NCBI GenBank assembly: GCA_902775025.1
Contig: CACYKP010000007.1
Location: forward strand, 1-48,404
Direction of reading: 5' to 3'
DNA: 48,404 nucleotides
Origin: an uncultured bacterium
GTDB taxonomy: Bacteria > Cyanobacteriota > Vampirovibrionia > Gastranaerophilales > Gastranaerophilaceae
Position 1 is the first letter of the stretch; each line of letters starts with the position of its first letter. Below are positions 1 to 9,072 of this stretch, piece after piece. The notes under the pieces were generated by a model. The model had not been told where the DNA came from. It ran no database searches and saw nothing but the letters and a program-made list of their open reading frames with translations. Made by a program: the position numbers and the translations under genes.

Positions 1-254
1 AGTCTGTAACCTTTTTTAGGTCTTTGTTTGTAAACGATTATTTTCTTAGCGCGATCTGTTTTAAGGATAGTACCTTCAACTTTAGCATTATCAACGTATG
101 GTTGACCAACTTTTGATTTTTTGCCGTTAACAATCATAACAACTTTATCAAAAACAACCTTAGCATCTTTTTCTTCGCCTAATAATTCAACGTCAACATA
201 ACGTCCTTCTTCAACTTGGTATTGTTTACCACCTGTTTCGACTATTGCGTACAT
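1..254 (-). CDS. rplU: 50S ribosomal protein L21, partial (3' end outside window)
   Basis: The reverse strand encodes 84 residues beginning MYAIVETGGKQYQVEEGRYV, the classic L21 N-terminus, and running to a KQRPKKGYR segment typical of the L21 C-terminal third; about 20 residues and the stop lie beyond the left edge. L21 is a 23S rRNA-binding protein of the large ribosomal subunit. The start is the ATG at 254-252, preceded by an AAAGGA ribosome-binding site 5 bases upstream. A promoter with a perfect TTGACA box lies about 90 bases upstream, so the gene is probably transcribed independently of the acyl-CoA-synthetase-like gene before it. rpmA (L27) usually follows, but that region is outside the window. 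The identification is secure. Confidence 0.96.
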   Translation of the reverse strand, partial: MYAIVETGGKQYQVEEGRYVDVELLGEEKDAKVVFDKVVMIVNGKKSKVGQPYVDNAKVEGTILKTDRAKKIIVYKQRPKKGYR

Positions 255-343
255 TGCATTTTCCTTTCTTTTTAAGGGATTGTAGAGGTTATATACCTGC
301 TTTAGACACAATCAACCTATCTAATACTATTTATACTACTTAA

Positions 344-372
344 ATTTAACACAAGCATATTTTAACTGTCAA
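344..372 (-). promoter_or_regulatory. sigma-70-type promoter of rplU
   Basis: On the minus strand TTGACA (372-367) is followed by a 17-base spacer and TTAAAT (349-344). The -35 box is perfect and the -10 matches TATAAT at 4 of 6 positions. The predicted transcript has a leader of roughly 80 bases before the rplU ATG. Confidence 0.65.
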
Positions 373-408
373 TAATAAAACTATAAAAAGTTTACATTAT
401 ATAAACAA

Positions 409-2094
409 CTAAACTGCTCCTATTTGCGCCTTAACTTCTTTTCTTTTAACCTTGTTTGTAGTGGTTCTTGGAAGAGTTTCGCGTCTTATTATTATATTTG
501 TAGGACGTTTATAAGGAGTCAATCTTTGGAGAAGTTCTTTTATGTCTGCCCTTACAATTGTTTCTATTTCAGCATCGGTTTTTTCTTCGTACAAATAAGG
601 TTTTGGTACGACTACCGCAACAACTTCTTCTGTACCGTCTTTAGCACCGAAAGTTCTTTCTGCACCGAACACACAAACTTCAGCAAGGTATTCACTTTTT
701 TCAAGAACAGATTCAACTTCTTCCGGCAGAACTTTTTTACCGCCTGAAAGAACAATCATATTCTTGATTCTTCCTGTTATATAAATATAGCCGTCATCAC
801 CAATCTTTGCAACGTCTCCGGTGTGGAACCAACCGTCCGGTTCAAGAACAGAAGCCGTTAGTTCAGGTTGATTATGATATCCTTTCATAACAGATGGACC
901 TTTCACGAGTAGCTCCCCAGTTTTTGGATCTGTTTTATATTTCCAGCTCTTATATGGTTTTCCGATTGAGGCATAGTCGTTAATTTTGTCAGTATTTAAC
1001 GCAACAACAGGACTTGTTTCTGTTAAACCATACCCTTGGCAAACTTTGATACCAATCCTATTAAAGAATATAGCAACATTAACATCCATCGGTGCACCAC
1101 CTGATAAAATACCCCAGAATTTTCCGCCAAATTGTCTGTGGAGGTCTCTGAATAAGAATTTTTTAATTTTGCCAAATCCTAAGAATTTAGCTATATAGTG
1201 ATATTTAATATCAAACCACCATTTGCCAAGCGGTGTATATTTATTTATGCATTCAGCTTCAAGAGTAGTTTTTAGAAGTTTCATAAAAGCAGGAACCATT
1301 ATCATGAATTCAATTTCTTTATCCCTCATCATCTTTAAGATATCTTTCGGCTTAAGACTCTTTGTATAATATATTGAGTAACCAAAATTTAGGAATGATG
1401 AGAAGCCTACTGTCATTTCAAACATGTGATTCATCGGAAGTATTGATAAGATTGAAACACGTCTGTTATCAGGCAGGATTTTATCAAACGCATCTTTGGT
1501 AATTATAAGCTGGGAAGTAATATTACCAAATGTGATTTCAACTCCTTTAGGTGCGCCTGTTGTACCTGATGTGTAAATAATGAAAGCAACTGCTTTTCCG
1601 CTTCTTACTCTCCATTTTGAGTCATAAATATCAGGTAATTCATAGATATTTTTTATACCGTCTGCTTGGAATTTATCATCCATAACTAAAATTGTTTTTA
1701 GAGAAGGAATTTCATCTCTTAATTGATAAGCTTTGTCAATGTATGTTTTAGAAACCAATATTACAGTCGGTTCACTATCTAGAAGAATAGATTTTAATTC
1801 ATATATGGTAAGCTTGTTATCTAAAGGAACTGTAATAGTGCCTGCAAGAACTGATGCAAAAACGCATGCTCCGTATTCGGGTTTTGATTCCGATAAGATT
1901 GCCAATCTTTCACCTTTTACAACACCTAATTCTTCAATCAGGTATCTTGCAAGCTTTCTTGATAAAAGGCCTAGACCTTTATAAGTCAACTCTCTCCAAC
2001 CGTATTTACTTCTCATACCAAGAGCTACACGACCTTCATACTCTGATGATTTATTCGCTAAAATTGATAATAAATGTTTGCTTCTTGACTCCAT
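409..2094 (-). CDS. AMP-dependent synthetase/ligase, long-chain acyl-CoA synthetase-like
   Basis: This 561-aa protein is a complete member of the adenylate-forming (ANL) superfamily. The phosphate-binding motif YTSGTTGAPKG is at residues 174-184, the adenine/acyl-site motif GYGLTETSP at 354-362, TGDVA at 425-429 and the hinge GRIKNMI at 441-447. A lysine in the TTTNKVKRKEV segment near the C-terminus is the likely catalytic lysine of the mobile domain. Length and motifs fit long-chain fatty-acid:CoA ligases (FadD/FAA type), which activate fatty acids with ATP and CoA in the cytoplasm, often at the membrane. Acyl-ACP synthetase activity, as in cyanobacterial Aas proteins, is an alternative that sequence alone cannot exclude. 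It ends 155 bases before rplU and is probably a single-gene unit. Confidence 0.88.
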   Translation of the reverse strand: MESRSKHLLSILANKSSEYEGRVALGMRSKYGWRELTYKGLGLLSRKLARYLIEELGVVKGERLAILSESKPEYGACVFASVLAGTITVPLDNKLTIYELKSILLDSEPTVILVSKTYIDKAYQLRDEIPSLKTILVMDDKFQADGIKNIYELPDIYDSKWRVRSGKAVAFIIYTSGTTGAPKGVEITFGNITSQLIITKDAFDKILPDNRRVSILSILPMNHMFEMTVGFSSFLNFGYSIYYTKSLKPKDILKMMRDKEIEFMIMVPAFMKLLKTTLEAECINKYTPLGKWWFDIKYHYIAKFLGFGKIKKFLFRDLHRQFGGKFWGILSGGAPMDVNVAIFFNRIGIKVCQGYGLTETSPVVALNTDKINDYASIGKPYKSWKYKTDPKTGELLVKGPSVMKGYHNQPELTASVLEPDGWFHTGDVAKIGDDGYIYITGRIKNMIVLSGGKKVLPEEVESVLEKSEYLAEVCVFGAERTFGAKDGTEEVVAVVVPKPYLYEEKTDAEIETIVRADIKELLQRLTPYKRPTNIIIRRETLPRTTTNKVKRKEVKAQIGAV

Positions 2095-2194
2095 ATAAAC
2101 CTCTTATTCCTAACGGGATACCAGCTTTCCCTCTTTACTTAACATTCAATTCTAACATTAAAAAAGTTGTTGTCAAAGAATTTGTAAAAATACA

Positions 2195-3169
2195 TTACAA
2201 CTTTTCGGCTCTGTCTGCAATAAATGTGGAGATTAATGGTATTAAAATATAATAAATTGTACCCAATATCAAAAAAGGTTTCGCTATTTTTATTCCTTGG
2301 ATTTGTTTTGCTAAATTTTTATCTTTTGTGTTTATTTTTTTGTATTTATCTATAAATCTTTCAGTAGGTTTATCGAGGAGTTTATCTATTGTGTATCCTC
2401 CGGCGATACTTAAACCTGTTGATATTCCTGCATTATATATCAAAGCTTTTTTTCGTTTATCTTCAATTTTTTTACTTGAATTTGCCTGATGCATGAAAAC
2501 GAGCGTTGCTAAAGTGTCAGTTATTGCATTTATATGCATTGGGAAATTAGATTCTTTGAATCTGTTAGAAAATTTTTTCATTCCTTCTTTATCTAAAATG
2601 CTTCCGATTCCTTTAGCAATGTTATCTGTCGGCTTTCTTTTAAAAGAGATATTTTTGTCTTTGTCTTTTTCTTTTTTGTTTGAAGAAAGTGCATTAACTA
2701 TGTACGGCATTCCGCCTGCTGTCATAATTGCTTTTGGTATTGCAACAAATGAAGCAATTCCAAGTTTAAAAAGCTGCGTTGCAAAAATGTAACCTTTGGA
2801 ATTTGTTAGTTCTTTACCGCTATCTTTTAGGGCATTTATTGTATCTTTTTTTAAGTATTTTTCCGGTGTTTTGTCTATTTTTTGTATTGATTTTGCAAGC
2901 GGTACTGATAATAATAACATTAATCCTAAGTTTATAAAACTTGATGTTATTGATTTTGCAGCCGCAATTTTCTTATTTTCTTTATTTGTTTTCGGGGTGC
3001 ACATAATAGATAAAGGTCTGATTGCTGAGAATGCAACTGTTGCTGATGCACCAAAAAGCGCACCGTTTGAAGAAGCTAATTCAAGCCCTTTTTTTACGGC
3101 TTTATTTGTATATATATTTTTGAATGAGATATCCCTTTGTAATTTATTACTATTATAATTTACTTTCAT
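2195..3169 (-). CDS. Lineage-specific multi-spanning membrane protein with ISFK motifs
   Basis: I do not recognise a named family. The 324-aa product is basic and has about five or six hydrophobic segments (near residues 35-55, 78-95, 130-155, 215-230, 250-265 and 300-318) separated by Lys-rich loops. A short D/N-ISFK-x motif occurs twice, at residues 13-18 and again in the central Lys-rich loop (NISFKRK). There is no cleavable signal peptide. The protein is probably an integral inner-membrane protein. It is divergent from pnuC, with only 57 bases between the start codons, so the two share a promoter region. My memory that proteins of this type are frequent in Gastranaerophilales genomes is unverified. 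Confidence 0.7.
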   Translation of the reverse strand: MKVNYNSNKLQRDISFKNIYTNKAVKKGLELASSNGALFGASATVAFSAIRPLSIMCTPKTNKENKKIAAAKSITSSFINLGLMLLLSVPLAKSIQKIDKTPEKYLKKDTINALKDSGKELTNSKGYIFATQLFKLGIASFVAIPKAIMTAGGMPYIVNALSSNKKEKDKDKNISFKRKPTDNIAKGIGSILDKEGMKKFSNRFKESNFPMHINAITDTLATLVFMHQANSSKKIEDKRKKALIYNAGISTGLSIAGGYTIDKLLDKPTERFIDKYKKINTKDKNLAKQIQGIKIAKPFLILGTIYYILIPLISTFIADRAEKL

Positions 3170-3226
3170 CTTTGTTTATAAGATAACATATAATAATTGG
3201 TAAATAAATAATAGCGAGTAAATAGT

Positions 3227-3898
3227 ATGATTAAAAATAATAAAAAAACAGAGAGCTTTTTATTTATATTAATCTATATATTTCTTTTTACTTTGGCTTT
3301 TATAAGGCATGATAGTATAATAGCTTTAATCTCTGCGTTTTGCGGTATAACATATACTATTCTTGCTGGGAAAGGTGTTCCTATATGTTATCCTATAGGG
3401 GCAACTGGCTCTTGTTTTTATGCATATCTTTCTTTTGCAAGCAATTTGTGGGGAAACTTGATTTTGTATGTTTGCTATTATATTCCGATGCAGATATTAG
3501 GATTCTTTCAATGGAATAAAAATTTAAAATCAGATAAGTATGAAATAGTAAAAACTGTATTAACAAATAAAGAGCGTGTAATTTTATTCTTTATTTCAAC
3601 ACTAATCACAATAATAACTATATTTGTTCTTGCGCATTTTGGGGATAAAAACCCTATTATAGACGGAATTACTACAGTATTTTCAATACTGGGCATGTAC
3701 CTGACGGTAAAAAGAGTTCTTGAACAGTGGATTGTTTGGATGCTTGTAAACGGTTTATCTTTCTTGATGTGGCTTGATATTGCTCTAAAAGGAGAAAGAG
3801 TATACTCAACTGTTTTTATGTGGCTTGTATATTTTATTTTAGCTATTTATTTCTTTATAAATTGGAAGAAAGAACTAAAAGCACAACAAAAAGAATAA
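3227..3898 (+). CDS. pnuC: PnuC-family nicotinamide riboside transporter
   Basis: The 223-aa protein has about seven hydrophobic segments and PnuC-family signatures: YIPMQILGFFQW near residues 88-99, a helix after TVFSILGMYLTVKR, and the substrate-site motif EQWIVWMLVNGLSFLMW near residues 166-182. PnuC proteins are SWEET-like facilitators that import nicotinamide riboside for NAD synthesis; some family members instead carry thiamine (PnuT) or riboflavin (PnuX). No NadR-type kinase or riboswitch is visible next to the gene, so NR is the default substrate rather than a proven one. It is monocistronic, converging on the TPR gene that follows. No strong terminator is visible in the 40-base gap. 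Confidence 0.87.
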   Translation: MIKNNKKTESFLFILIYIFLFTLAFIRHDSIIALISAFCGITYTILAGKGVPICYPIGATGSCFYAYLSFASNLWGNLILYVCYYIPMQILGFFQWNKNLKSDKYEIVKTVLTNKERVILFFISTLITIITIFVLAHFGDKNPIIDGITTVFSILGMYLTVKRVLEQWIVWMLVNGLSFLMWLDIALKGERVYSTVFMWLVYFILAIYFFINWKKELKAQQKE

Positions 3899-3938
3899 AA
3901 GCAAAGAATTCAAGAATTCGTGAAGTATATATTTACCC

Positions 3939-5588
3939 TTACTCAAATAATTCATAAATTCTTTTACGAATATCTTTTTCTTCCATTTCTTCTGTAATTT
4001 TATTTAAGTCTAAAGTCATTTGAAAGTATTCTGCTGCCAGTGCTTTATCACCGATTATTTGATAAGCTCTGCCTAAATTAAAATATGCAAGAGTGTAATT
4101 GGGGTTGATTTCAATAGCATTTTTAAAATATTCAATTGATGCCTTGGGATCGCCGATTCCGTCAAGATAAACTACACCAAGATTATTTTGTGCAATTTCA
4201 AAATTAGGATTAATCTCGATTGATTTATGAAAAGCAACGATTGCTTCTTCTAAATAATCTTTTTCCCAAAGTGCTAAACCTGCTTTTGCATAACTTAAAT
4301 AGTTCTCAGGCTCTACGGAAATTGCATCGCAGTAGGTTTTGATTGCTTTGTCTAAATCATTTTGAGCCATGTACATGTCGCCTAAGGAAAGTTGAATGTC
4401 AACATTATTCGGATCAAGAACGATACCTGCATTGAATGTAGCTTCTGCGGCTTCATAATTTTCTTTTATCTCTGCATAAATCGCACCTAATGCGTGGCAT
4501 ACGATAGCAGTCCATTCAGCATCAGGATTTAGCCTTATAGCTTCTTGATAATATTCAATTGCATCATCATAAAGTTCAGCTTTTATGTACGCATAAGCAA
4601 GTGAATTGTTATAGTATGGATTTTCAGGGTCAAGCGTTTGTGCAAGCTTAAATGCACTAACGGCATGAATTTTATCAGATTTGTTTAAGTATAAATGACC
4701 AAGTTCATAATAAATTTTGTCCAAATCTATGCCGAATTCAAGTAATGAATTGTAGTAATCAATAGTTTCATCAACTTTATCTGGGAAGTAAGTTTGATTA
4801 ATTGTTGCGAGCTTAATAAGAATTTCTCTGTTTGATGGACTTAGTTCGTGTGCCTTTTTGAAAAACTCCATGCTTGCATCAATGTTGTTGCATTCTAAAG
4901 ATAAATCTCCCATTTTTTGATAGAACAAATTACCTTGCGAAGTCTTTTCCAAACCTTTAGAATACGCTTCCAATGCCGATGGGAATAACTTCATTTTTTC
5001 AAATGTTTCACCAAGAGTCTTATATGAAAAAACGGAAAAATCATTCGCAAGGAATTTGCAAAACATTTTTATTGAGGGGCAGTCCCACATTATCATCATG
5101 CTGCCCGATAGCAGGTAGTATAAAAACTTAACAGTATCTTTTATTGATGAATTATGATTTTTTATTTTTGAAAACAATAATTTTGACATAAATAAACGAG
5201 GGCGTGCTGAATTCTTACCTGAATTTGATATTGCCAGCTTGAATTCTTTTTCTGCTTCTTCATAATCACCGTTTAGGCATAAAAAGTACCCCGAGTAAAT
5301 ATGTGCATTTGCATTCTTTGGTTCAAGACTTAAAGCAGTTTTACATTGTTCTAATGCTCCGTCTACTGTAATTTGACCTTTTAGTAATAATAAACTTGCT
5401 AATCTGTAATATGATTCAGACATTGCAGGATCTGCTTTTATAGCATCAACATAGCATTCGATTGCTTTTTCTAAATCTGTCTCCTGTTGTCTTATTAAAT
5501 AATTTTCGTGAGCAGAGCGTGCTTCTTCAAGTAAACTCTTTGCATTAACGCTATGAGCATTAATAGGGGTAAGTAATGTATCTGTCAT
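3939..5588 (-). CDS. Tetratricopeptide repeat (TPR) protein, 549 aa
   Basis: The protein is built almost entirely of 34-residue TPR units, recognisable by repeated patterns such as NAxAYxxLGxxYxxxxxxxxAIxxYxxAIxLNP. At least ten units are readable, with a less regular stretch near residues 150-200. TPR solenoids are protein-interaction scaffolds, so no enzymatic role is implied. There is no signal peptide, suggesting a cytoplasmic location. The start is taken as the ATG at 5588 (MTDTLL), preceded by GGAGAG; an in-frame TTG 15 bases upstream has no better support. Its upstream region contains TAAAGTTT (5647-5640) and, 15 bases after TAAA, ACCGAATA, a weak resemblance to the sigma-28 promoters elsewhere in the window. 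Confidence 0.85.
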   Translation of the reverse strand: MTDTLLTPINAHSVNAKSLLEEARSAHENYLIRQQETDLEKAIECYVDAIKADPAMSESYYRLASLLLLKGQITVDGALEQCKTALSLEPKNANAHIYSGYFLCLNGDYEEAEKEFKLAISNSGKNSARPRLFMSKLLFSKIKNHNSSIKDTVKFLYYLLSGSMMIMWDCPSIKMFCKFLANDFSVFSYKTLGETFEKMKLFPSALEAYSKGLEKTSQGNLFYQKMGDLSLECNNIDASMEFFKKAHELSPSNREILIKLATINQTYFPDKVDETIDYYNSLLEFGIDLDKIYYELGHLYLNKSDKIHAVSAFKLAQTLDPENPYYNNSLAYAYIKAELYDDAIEYYQEAIRLNPDAEWTAIVCHALGAIYAEIKENYEAAEATFNAGIVLDPNNVDIQLSLGDMYMAQNDLDKAIKTYCDAISVEPENYLSYAKAGLALWEKDYLEEAIVAFHKSIEINPNFEIAQNNLGVVYLDGIGDPKASIEYFKNAIEINPNYTLAYFNLGRAYQIIGDKALAAEYFQMTLDLNKITEEMEEKDIRKRIYELFE

Positions 5589-5717
5589 AATCTCTCCAAC
5601 CAAATATGATTATATTATTCTATTCGGTCTAAAGAATAAAAACTTTAACTAAAATTTTAGCAAATCATCCATATATATTATTTTTGTTAAGAATTGTAAA
5701 ATTTTATATAAATTTTG

Positions 5718-5747
5718 CAAATTATTTTAATAAAAATACTTTATATA
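5718..5747 (+). promoter_or_regulatory. Shared bipartite promoter-like element (copy 1)
   Basis: CAAATT (5718-5723), 14 bases, then ACTTTATATA (5738-5747), ending 31 bases before the ATG of the gene at 5779. The same two blocks with identical spacing occur upstream of four other genes in this window. Its position and TATATA content suggest a -35/-10 promoter, but the upstream block is unlike TTGACA. Confidence 0.55.
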
Positions 5748-5778
5748 TATGTAAGTATTTAGTGTGTAAAGGTTTAAT

Positions 5779-6519
5779 ATGTCAACAGGTATTGTAACAG
5801 CAATAGTACCAACAGTTGTATCCGGCGGAGCATTTGCAACAAATAGGGTAAGAAAAGCTTGTCAGGCAAATGATGCTCTTCAAACGACTATGAATTCCGT
5901 TGTAGCGTCAGGACAAATTGAAAGAGCCGCAGAATGTTCTGCAAATATTGCAAAAGAAACAGAGGGCGGATTATCTAATGTGGTGCTAAGTGCTAAAGAA
6001 CAAATTGAAAAAGTTTCTGCAGCGGAGGGTAAGCAAATCGGAAGTTTTGCAAAACGTTTTTCAAGTTTTTTTAACGGTTTTAAAGAATTTGCAAAGTTTG
6101 TAGGTGATAATGTAAATAAGTTTATAATATTAACAAGTTTGTTTAAAGTTGCAAAATCTGATGACAAGTTAAGAGACGGCATTATTGAAGGTGCATCTGT
6201 AACAGGAATGCTGGCTGTCGCAGAACCTTCTTATAAAAGATTTGTCGGAATGTCTACTTATGAAAGAAAAAATGGTGAATTAATAGTTAATAAACATACG
6301 GGGTTATACAAAAAATACTTGCCTTTTGCTGAAAAAGCCGAAGAAGCGATAAATGACTATTGTAAAACTAAAAAGTTATTGGGAATGTCATTAGAACATG
6401 CTCCCAAAATTGCAAAAGGTATAGGTCTGGTAGCATCTTCAATGCTGGGATATTATACTTTTGGGAAGGCAGCAGAATATGCTTGTGATAAAATACTTCC
6501 TGCAAAACAAAAGGCATAG
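5779..6519 (+). CDS. Lineage-specific protein of unknown function, 246 aa
   Basis: I do not recognise a family. The protein starts MSTGIVTAIVPTVVSGGAFA, a short uncharged Ala/Val/Thr-rich segment that is not a typical signal peptide because it lacks a basic N-region. A predominantly helical, Ala/Lys/Glu-rich body follows, with moderately hydrophobic stretches around residues 105-150 and near the C-terminus (GIGLVASSMLGYYTFGKAAEY). AAAGG precedes the ATG by 6 bases. The gene is preceded by copy 1 of the shared promoter element, grouping it with the genes at 17066, 33527 (minus), 38323 and 43555. Its stop abuts the stop of the convergent gene 6520-7398 with no base between. Confidence 0.72.
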   Translation: MSTGIVTAIVPTVVSGGAFATNRVRKACQANDALQTTMNSVVASGQIERAAECSANIAKETEGGLSNVVLSAKEQIEKVSAAEGKQIGSFAKRFSSFFNGFKEFAKFVGDNVNKFIILTSLFKVAKSDDKLRDGIIEGASVTGMLAVAEPSYKRFVGMSTYERKNGELIVNKHTGLYKKYLPFAEKAEEAINDYCKTKKLLGMSLEHAPKIAKGIGLVASSMLGYYTFGKAAEYACDKILPAKQKA

Positions 6520-7398
6520 TTACTGTTGTTGAGAAATTTTTCCATGTTCCTTGTATAAAACCTGCCAATTTGTTTGAGACCGCCTGTGGTTATCAATGGT
6601 TGCTTCTAATGATGCATTTATTGCATAATAAACCAATGGGATAGATATAGATAATGTTAAAATTGCTATAACTATGTGTCTGATTAGATTTTGAATGACT
6701 CTAAATCTTCTTTTTGTTATTGATATATCATCTTGTTGTCGTAAAATATCGTTAATTAAATTCTTTCTTTCTTTTACTGTAAGGTGTTCAATAAAATCAA
6801 CATTTTGGGGGTCAATATATATGACATATTTTGAATATTTAACGTTTCCGTCAAGAAAATCTAAACTGTCATTATAATCTTTTAGTTCTTGAGTTAACGG
6901 ACGTTCAGAGATATTCCCTTGTGATAAATTTTCAATAGGTTCTCCGTTGTCTTCTATATCTTTCGGTTTTGTTTCTTCAGTGTATATATCTGTTTTTCCT
7001 GCTTTTTTATTTAATTTAGCTTTGTATTTTTTTATGAAATTGTCGTCAAAACTTTTATTAACTGTAATTTCTTCTTTAGATGCCGTTTTTTCTTCTTTGA
7101 TATTTTCCGCTGCAGGTGTGTTTTCTGTTAATGGCTCTGTTTGTTCAGGAGCTATTGTATTTTCAATCTGTGTTACGGAATTATTTTCTTGAGGCAGAAC
7201 ATTTTCAACCGGAGTTGTTTCTTCAAATAAAGTAGAGTCATCATTGATATTTATCGGAGATTTTTGTGAAGTATTAGGGATATTCCCCGTCAACTGCTGA
7301 GAAAGTTGTTCAATCATATCATCGGAAATATCGTCATTAAGTGCTGCTAATTCAGCTATATCTGAGGAATCATTATTGTTACGAAAACTGTTTGTCAT
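6520..7398 (-). CDS. Acidic protein with single C-terminal membrane segment, unknown function
   Basis: This 292-aa protein has a long, acidic, Asn/Thr/Glu/Pro-rich N-terminal region (about residues 1-165) that looks disordered. A charged segment follows, then one clear transmembrane helix near residues 243-263 (IVIAILTLSISIPLVYYAIN), and a short hydrophilic tail. The topology suggests a membrane-anchored protein with a large N-terminal domain on one side. I know no family with this layout. It is divergent from the heptose-kinase gene at 7478 and convergent with the gene at 5779. Confidence 0.7.
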   Translation of the reverse strand: MTNSFRNNNDSSDIAELAALNDDISDDMIEQLSQQLTGNIPNTSQKSPININDDSTLFEETTPVENVLPQENNSVTQIENTIAPEQTEPLTENTPAAENIKEEKTASKEEITVNKSFDDNFIKKYKAKLNKKAGKTDIYTEETKPKDIEDNGEPIENLSQGNISERPLTQELKDYNDSLDFLDGNVKYSKYVIYIDPQNVDFIEHLTVKERKNLINDILRQQDDISITKRRFRVIQNLIRHIVIAILTLSISIPLVYYAINASLEATIDNHRRSQTNWQVLYKEHGKISQQQ

Positions 7399-7477
7399 TA
7401 AATCTCTCTTTTTTTTATTTGTATTATAATCATTATATATTAGTTTTATATGTTAAGCAATCATAAGAGAAGATGAT
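7399..7477. promoter_or_regulatory. Divergent promoter region between 7398 (minus) and 7478 (plus)
   Basis: This very AT-rich 79-base spacer must carry promoters for both flanking genes. A TATAAT hexamer is readable on the plus strand (7425-7430 area), and on the minus strand TATAAT occurs within TGATTATAAT, an extended -10 form. No convincing TTGACA-like box could be assigned to either, so the exact promoters are uncertain. Confidence 0.35.
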
Positions 7478-8497
7478 ATGGATGTAGATTTAAACGAATT
7501 AAAGGAGCATATTAAAAATTTATCAAATGCCAAAATCCTTGTAATTGGTGATTTGGCTTTAGATGAGATGGTATATGGTGATACGGAAAGAATATCAAGA
7601 GAAGCGCCGGTGTTGATTCTTCAGCATACGCATACTAATTATATATTAGGAGGTGCTTCAAACGCAGCACACAATGTTTCTGCAATAAACGGAGGAAAAG
7701 TTAGTGTAGTAGGTGTTATCGGGGATGACTATCAAGCTATCGATTTAAAACAAGCATTTAAAGAGGCAAATATAAATTGTGATAATTTGATTGTTGACAA
7801 AACTCGAAAAACTATTACTAAAACCAGAATCTCAGGCTCTTGCTCTCAATCCGTAACTCAGCAAATTGTAAGAATAGACAGACAGACCAATGCGCCTATA
7901 TCAAAAGATACTGAAGATAAAATGATTAACGTAATCACAAAACTGATTCCATCGCATGATGCGATTATTTTGTCAGACTATCATATAGGAACTTTGACCG
8001 ATAAAATTATAGAAACTGTAATAAATACAGCAAAATTATACGATAAAGTTGTGGTTGTTGATGCGCAAAAAGATTTACATAGATATAAAGGGGTAACCTC
8101 TATGACACCAAATCTTCCTGATACGCAAAAGCATGTTGGATTCTATTTGAAAAACAAGGCAGACTATTTGCTTGCAGGAAGCAAACTTATAAAAGAAACC
8201 GGTGCTCCTGCCGTTTTAATAACCTGCGGTTCTGAGGGAATGGTAGTAGTAACTAAAAACGGTACATATACTCATATTCCTGTGTTCAATAAATCAAAAG
8301 TATTTGATGTAACAGGTGCAGGTGATACCGTTACTGCAACTTATACATTAGCATTGGCTACAGGCGCCGAACCCGTATATGCTGCTATAATTGGTAATAT
8401 TGCAGCTGGTATTGTAATTAAGCAATATGGTTGTGCAACTACTTCTATCGATGAAATATTAAAATCGATGCCAACTAAAATATATGTAGAAAATTAA
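7478..8497 (+). CDS. rfaE1: PfkB-family kinase, D-glycero-beta-D-manno-heptose-7-phosphate kinase (RfaE domain I) type
   Basis: The 339-aa protein is a ribokinase/PfkB-fold sugar kinase. Diagnostic features are the N-terminal VIGDLALDEMVYGDTERISREAPV, the glycine motif LGGASNAAHN, the TPNLPDTQ segment and the C-terminal DVTGAGDT motif (residues 277-284) with the catalytic base Asp283. These match the kinase half of HldE (RfaE domain I), which phosphorylates heptose-7-phosphate for ADP-heptose and lipopolysaccharide core synthesis. The C-terminal nucleotidyltransferase half of E. coli HldE is absent, so a separate RfaE2 would be needed. As first gene of the run to 14589, beside an O-antigen-ligase-like gene, a role in envelope sugar synthesis is likely. 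Another PfkB substrate is possible. Confidence 0.85.
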   Translation: MDVDLNELKEHIKNLSNAKILVIGDLALDEMVYGDTERISREAPVLILQHTHTNYILGGASNAAHNVSAINGGKVSVVGVIGDDYQAIDLKQAFKEANINCDNLIVDKTRKTITKTRISGSCSQSVTQQIVRIDRQTNAPISKDTEDKMINVITKLIPSHDAIILSDYHIGTLTDKIIETVINTAKLYDKVVVVDAQKDLHRYKGVTSMTPNLPDTQKHVGFYLKNKADYLLAGSKLIKETGAPAVLITCGSEGMVVVTKNGTYTHIPVFNKSKVFDVTGAGDTVTATYTLALATGAEPVYAAIIGNIAAGIVIKQYGCATTSIDEILKSMPTKIYVEN

Positions 8498-8513
8498 AAT
8501 ATGGAGTTTTATT

Positions 8514-9062
8514 ATGAAAAATCTTTTTGGAAAACTAAATATTGTTGATTTAATAATAATTCTAGGTGTAATAATTGCTTTGCTTGTCGGTTATGCAACA
8601 ATGAAACATTTCAGACAAACAGCCGATAAACAAATAGAGGCAACTTCTGATATCACATTTCAAGTTTTTCTTAGGGGTGTTACAGTAACAGGGGAAGAGT
8701 TTCCTGTAAAAATAAATGATAAAACGTTTATTACAATAAGAAATGTTCCTTATACAGAATTAAAAGTTTTGGATGTAACTTCAACACCCCGTCAAACTGC
8801 TATATCTACCGCAAAATCAGATAAACAATATATACTTGTTAATGATCCGTCTCAACCTGCAATTTTTGATGCAATAATCACAATCTCCGATACGGCAAAA
8901 ATAACTAAGGATGGTGCTGTAGTCGGCGGTAACAAGATTAAGATGGGATTACCTGTAACTTTAGAAGGTGAGAATTATAAATTTAACGGAACTATATCAG
9001 ATGTTCGTGTAATATCTGATGTAAAGGTTGAAGACTCCGGTGAGAACAAAGAAATAGGTTAG
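8514..9062 (+). CDS. DUF4330-family protein with N-terminal membrane anchor
   Basis: The 182-aa protein starts MKNLFGKLNIVDLIIILGVIIALLVGYATM, a single membrane segment with the 'FGKxNxxDLxI' pattern of the DUF4330 family. A beta-rich extracytoplasmic domain follows (ITFQVFLRGVT..., VTLEGENYKFNGTISDVRV). Function is unknown; the fold resembles periplasmic domains attached to the inner membrane. The start has GGAG 8 bases upstream. It lies 16 bases after the kinase and 10 bases before the O-antigen-ligase-like gene, so all three are probably co-transcribed, suggesting an envelope role. Confidence 0.78.
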   Translation: MKNLFGKLNIVDLIIILGVIIALLVGYATMKHFRQTADKQIEATSDITFQVFLRGVTVTGEEFPVKINDKTFITIRNVPYTELKVLDVTSTPRQTAISTAKSDKQYILVNDPSQPAIFDAIITISDTAKITKDGAVVGGNKIKMGLPVTLEGENYKFNGTISDVRVISDVKVEDSGENKEIG

Positions 9063-9072
9063 GTTAATTATT

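Noticed and set aside
3899-3938. Terminator between convergent pnuC and the TPR gene
   Set aside because: Only a short GAATTC-AA-GAATTC repeat is present, with no stable stem plus T-run.
5621-5647. Sigma-28 promoter for the TPR gene at 5588 (TAAAGTTT, ACCGAATA)
   Set aside because: The -35 and spacing fit, but the -10 has three mismatches and the upstream TTGTNACAATTT element is absent. Kept only as a remark.
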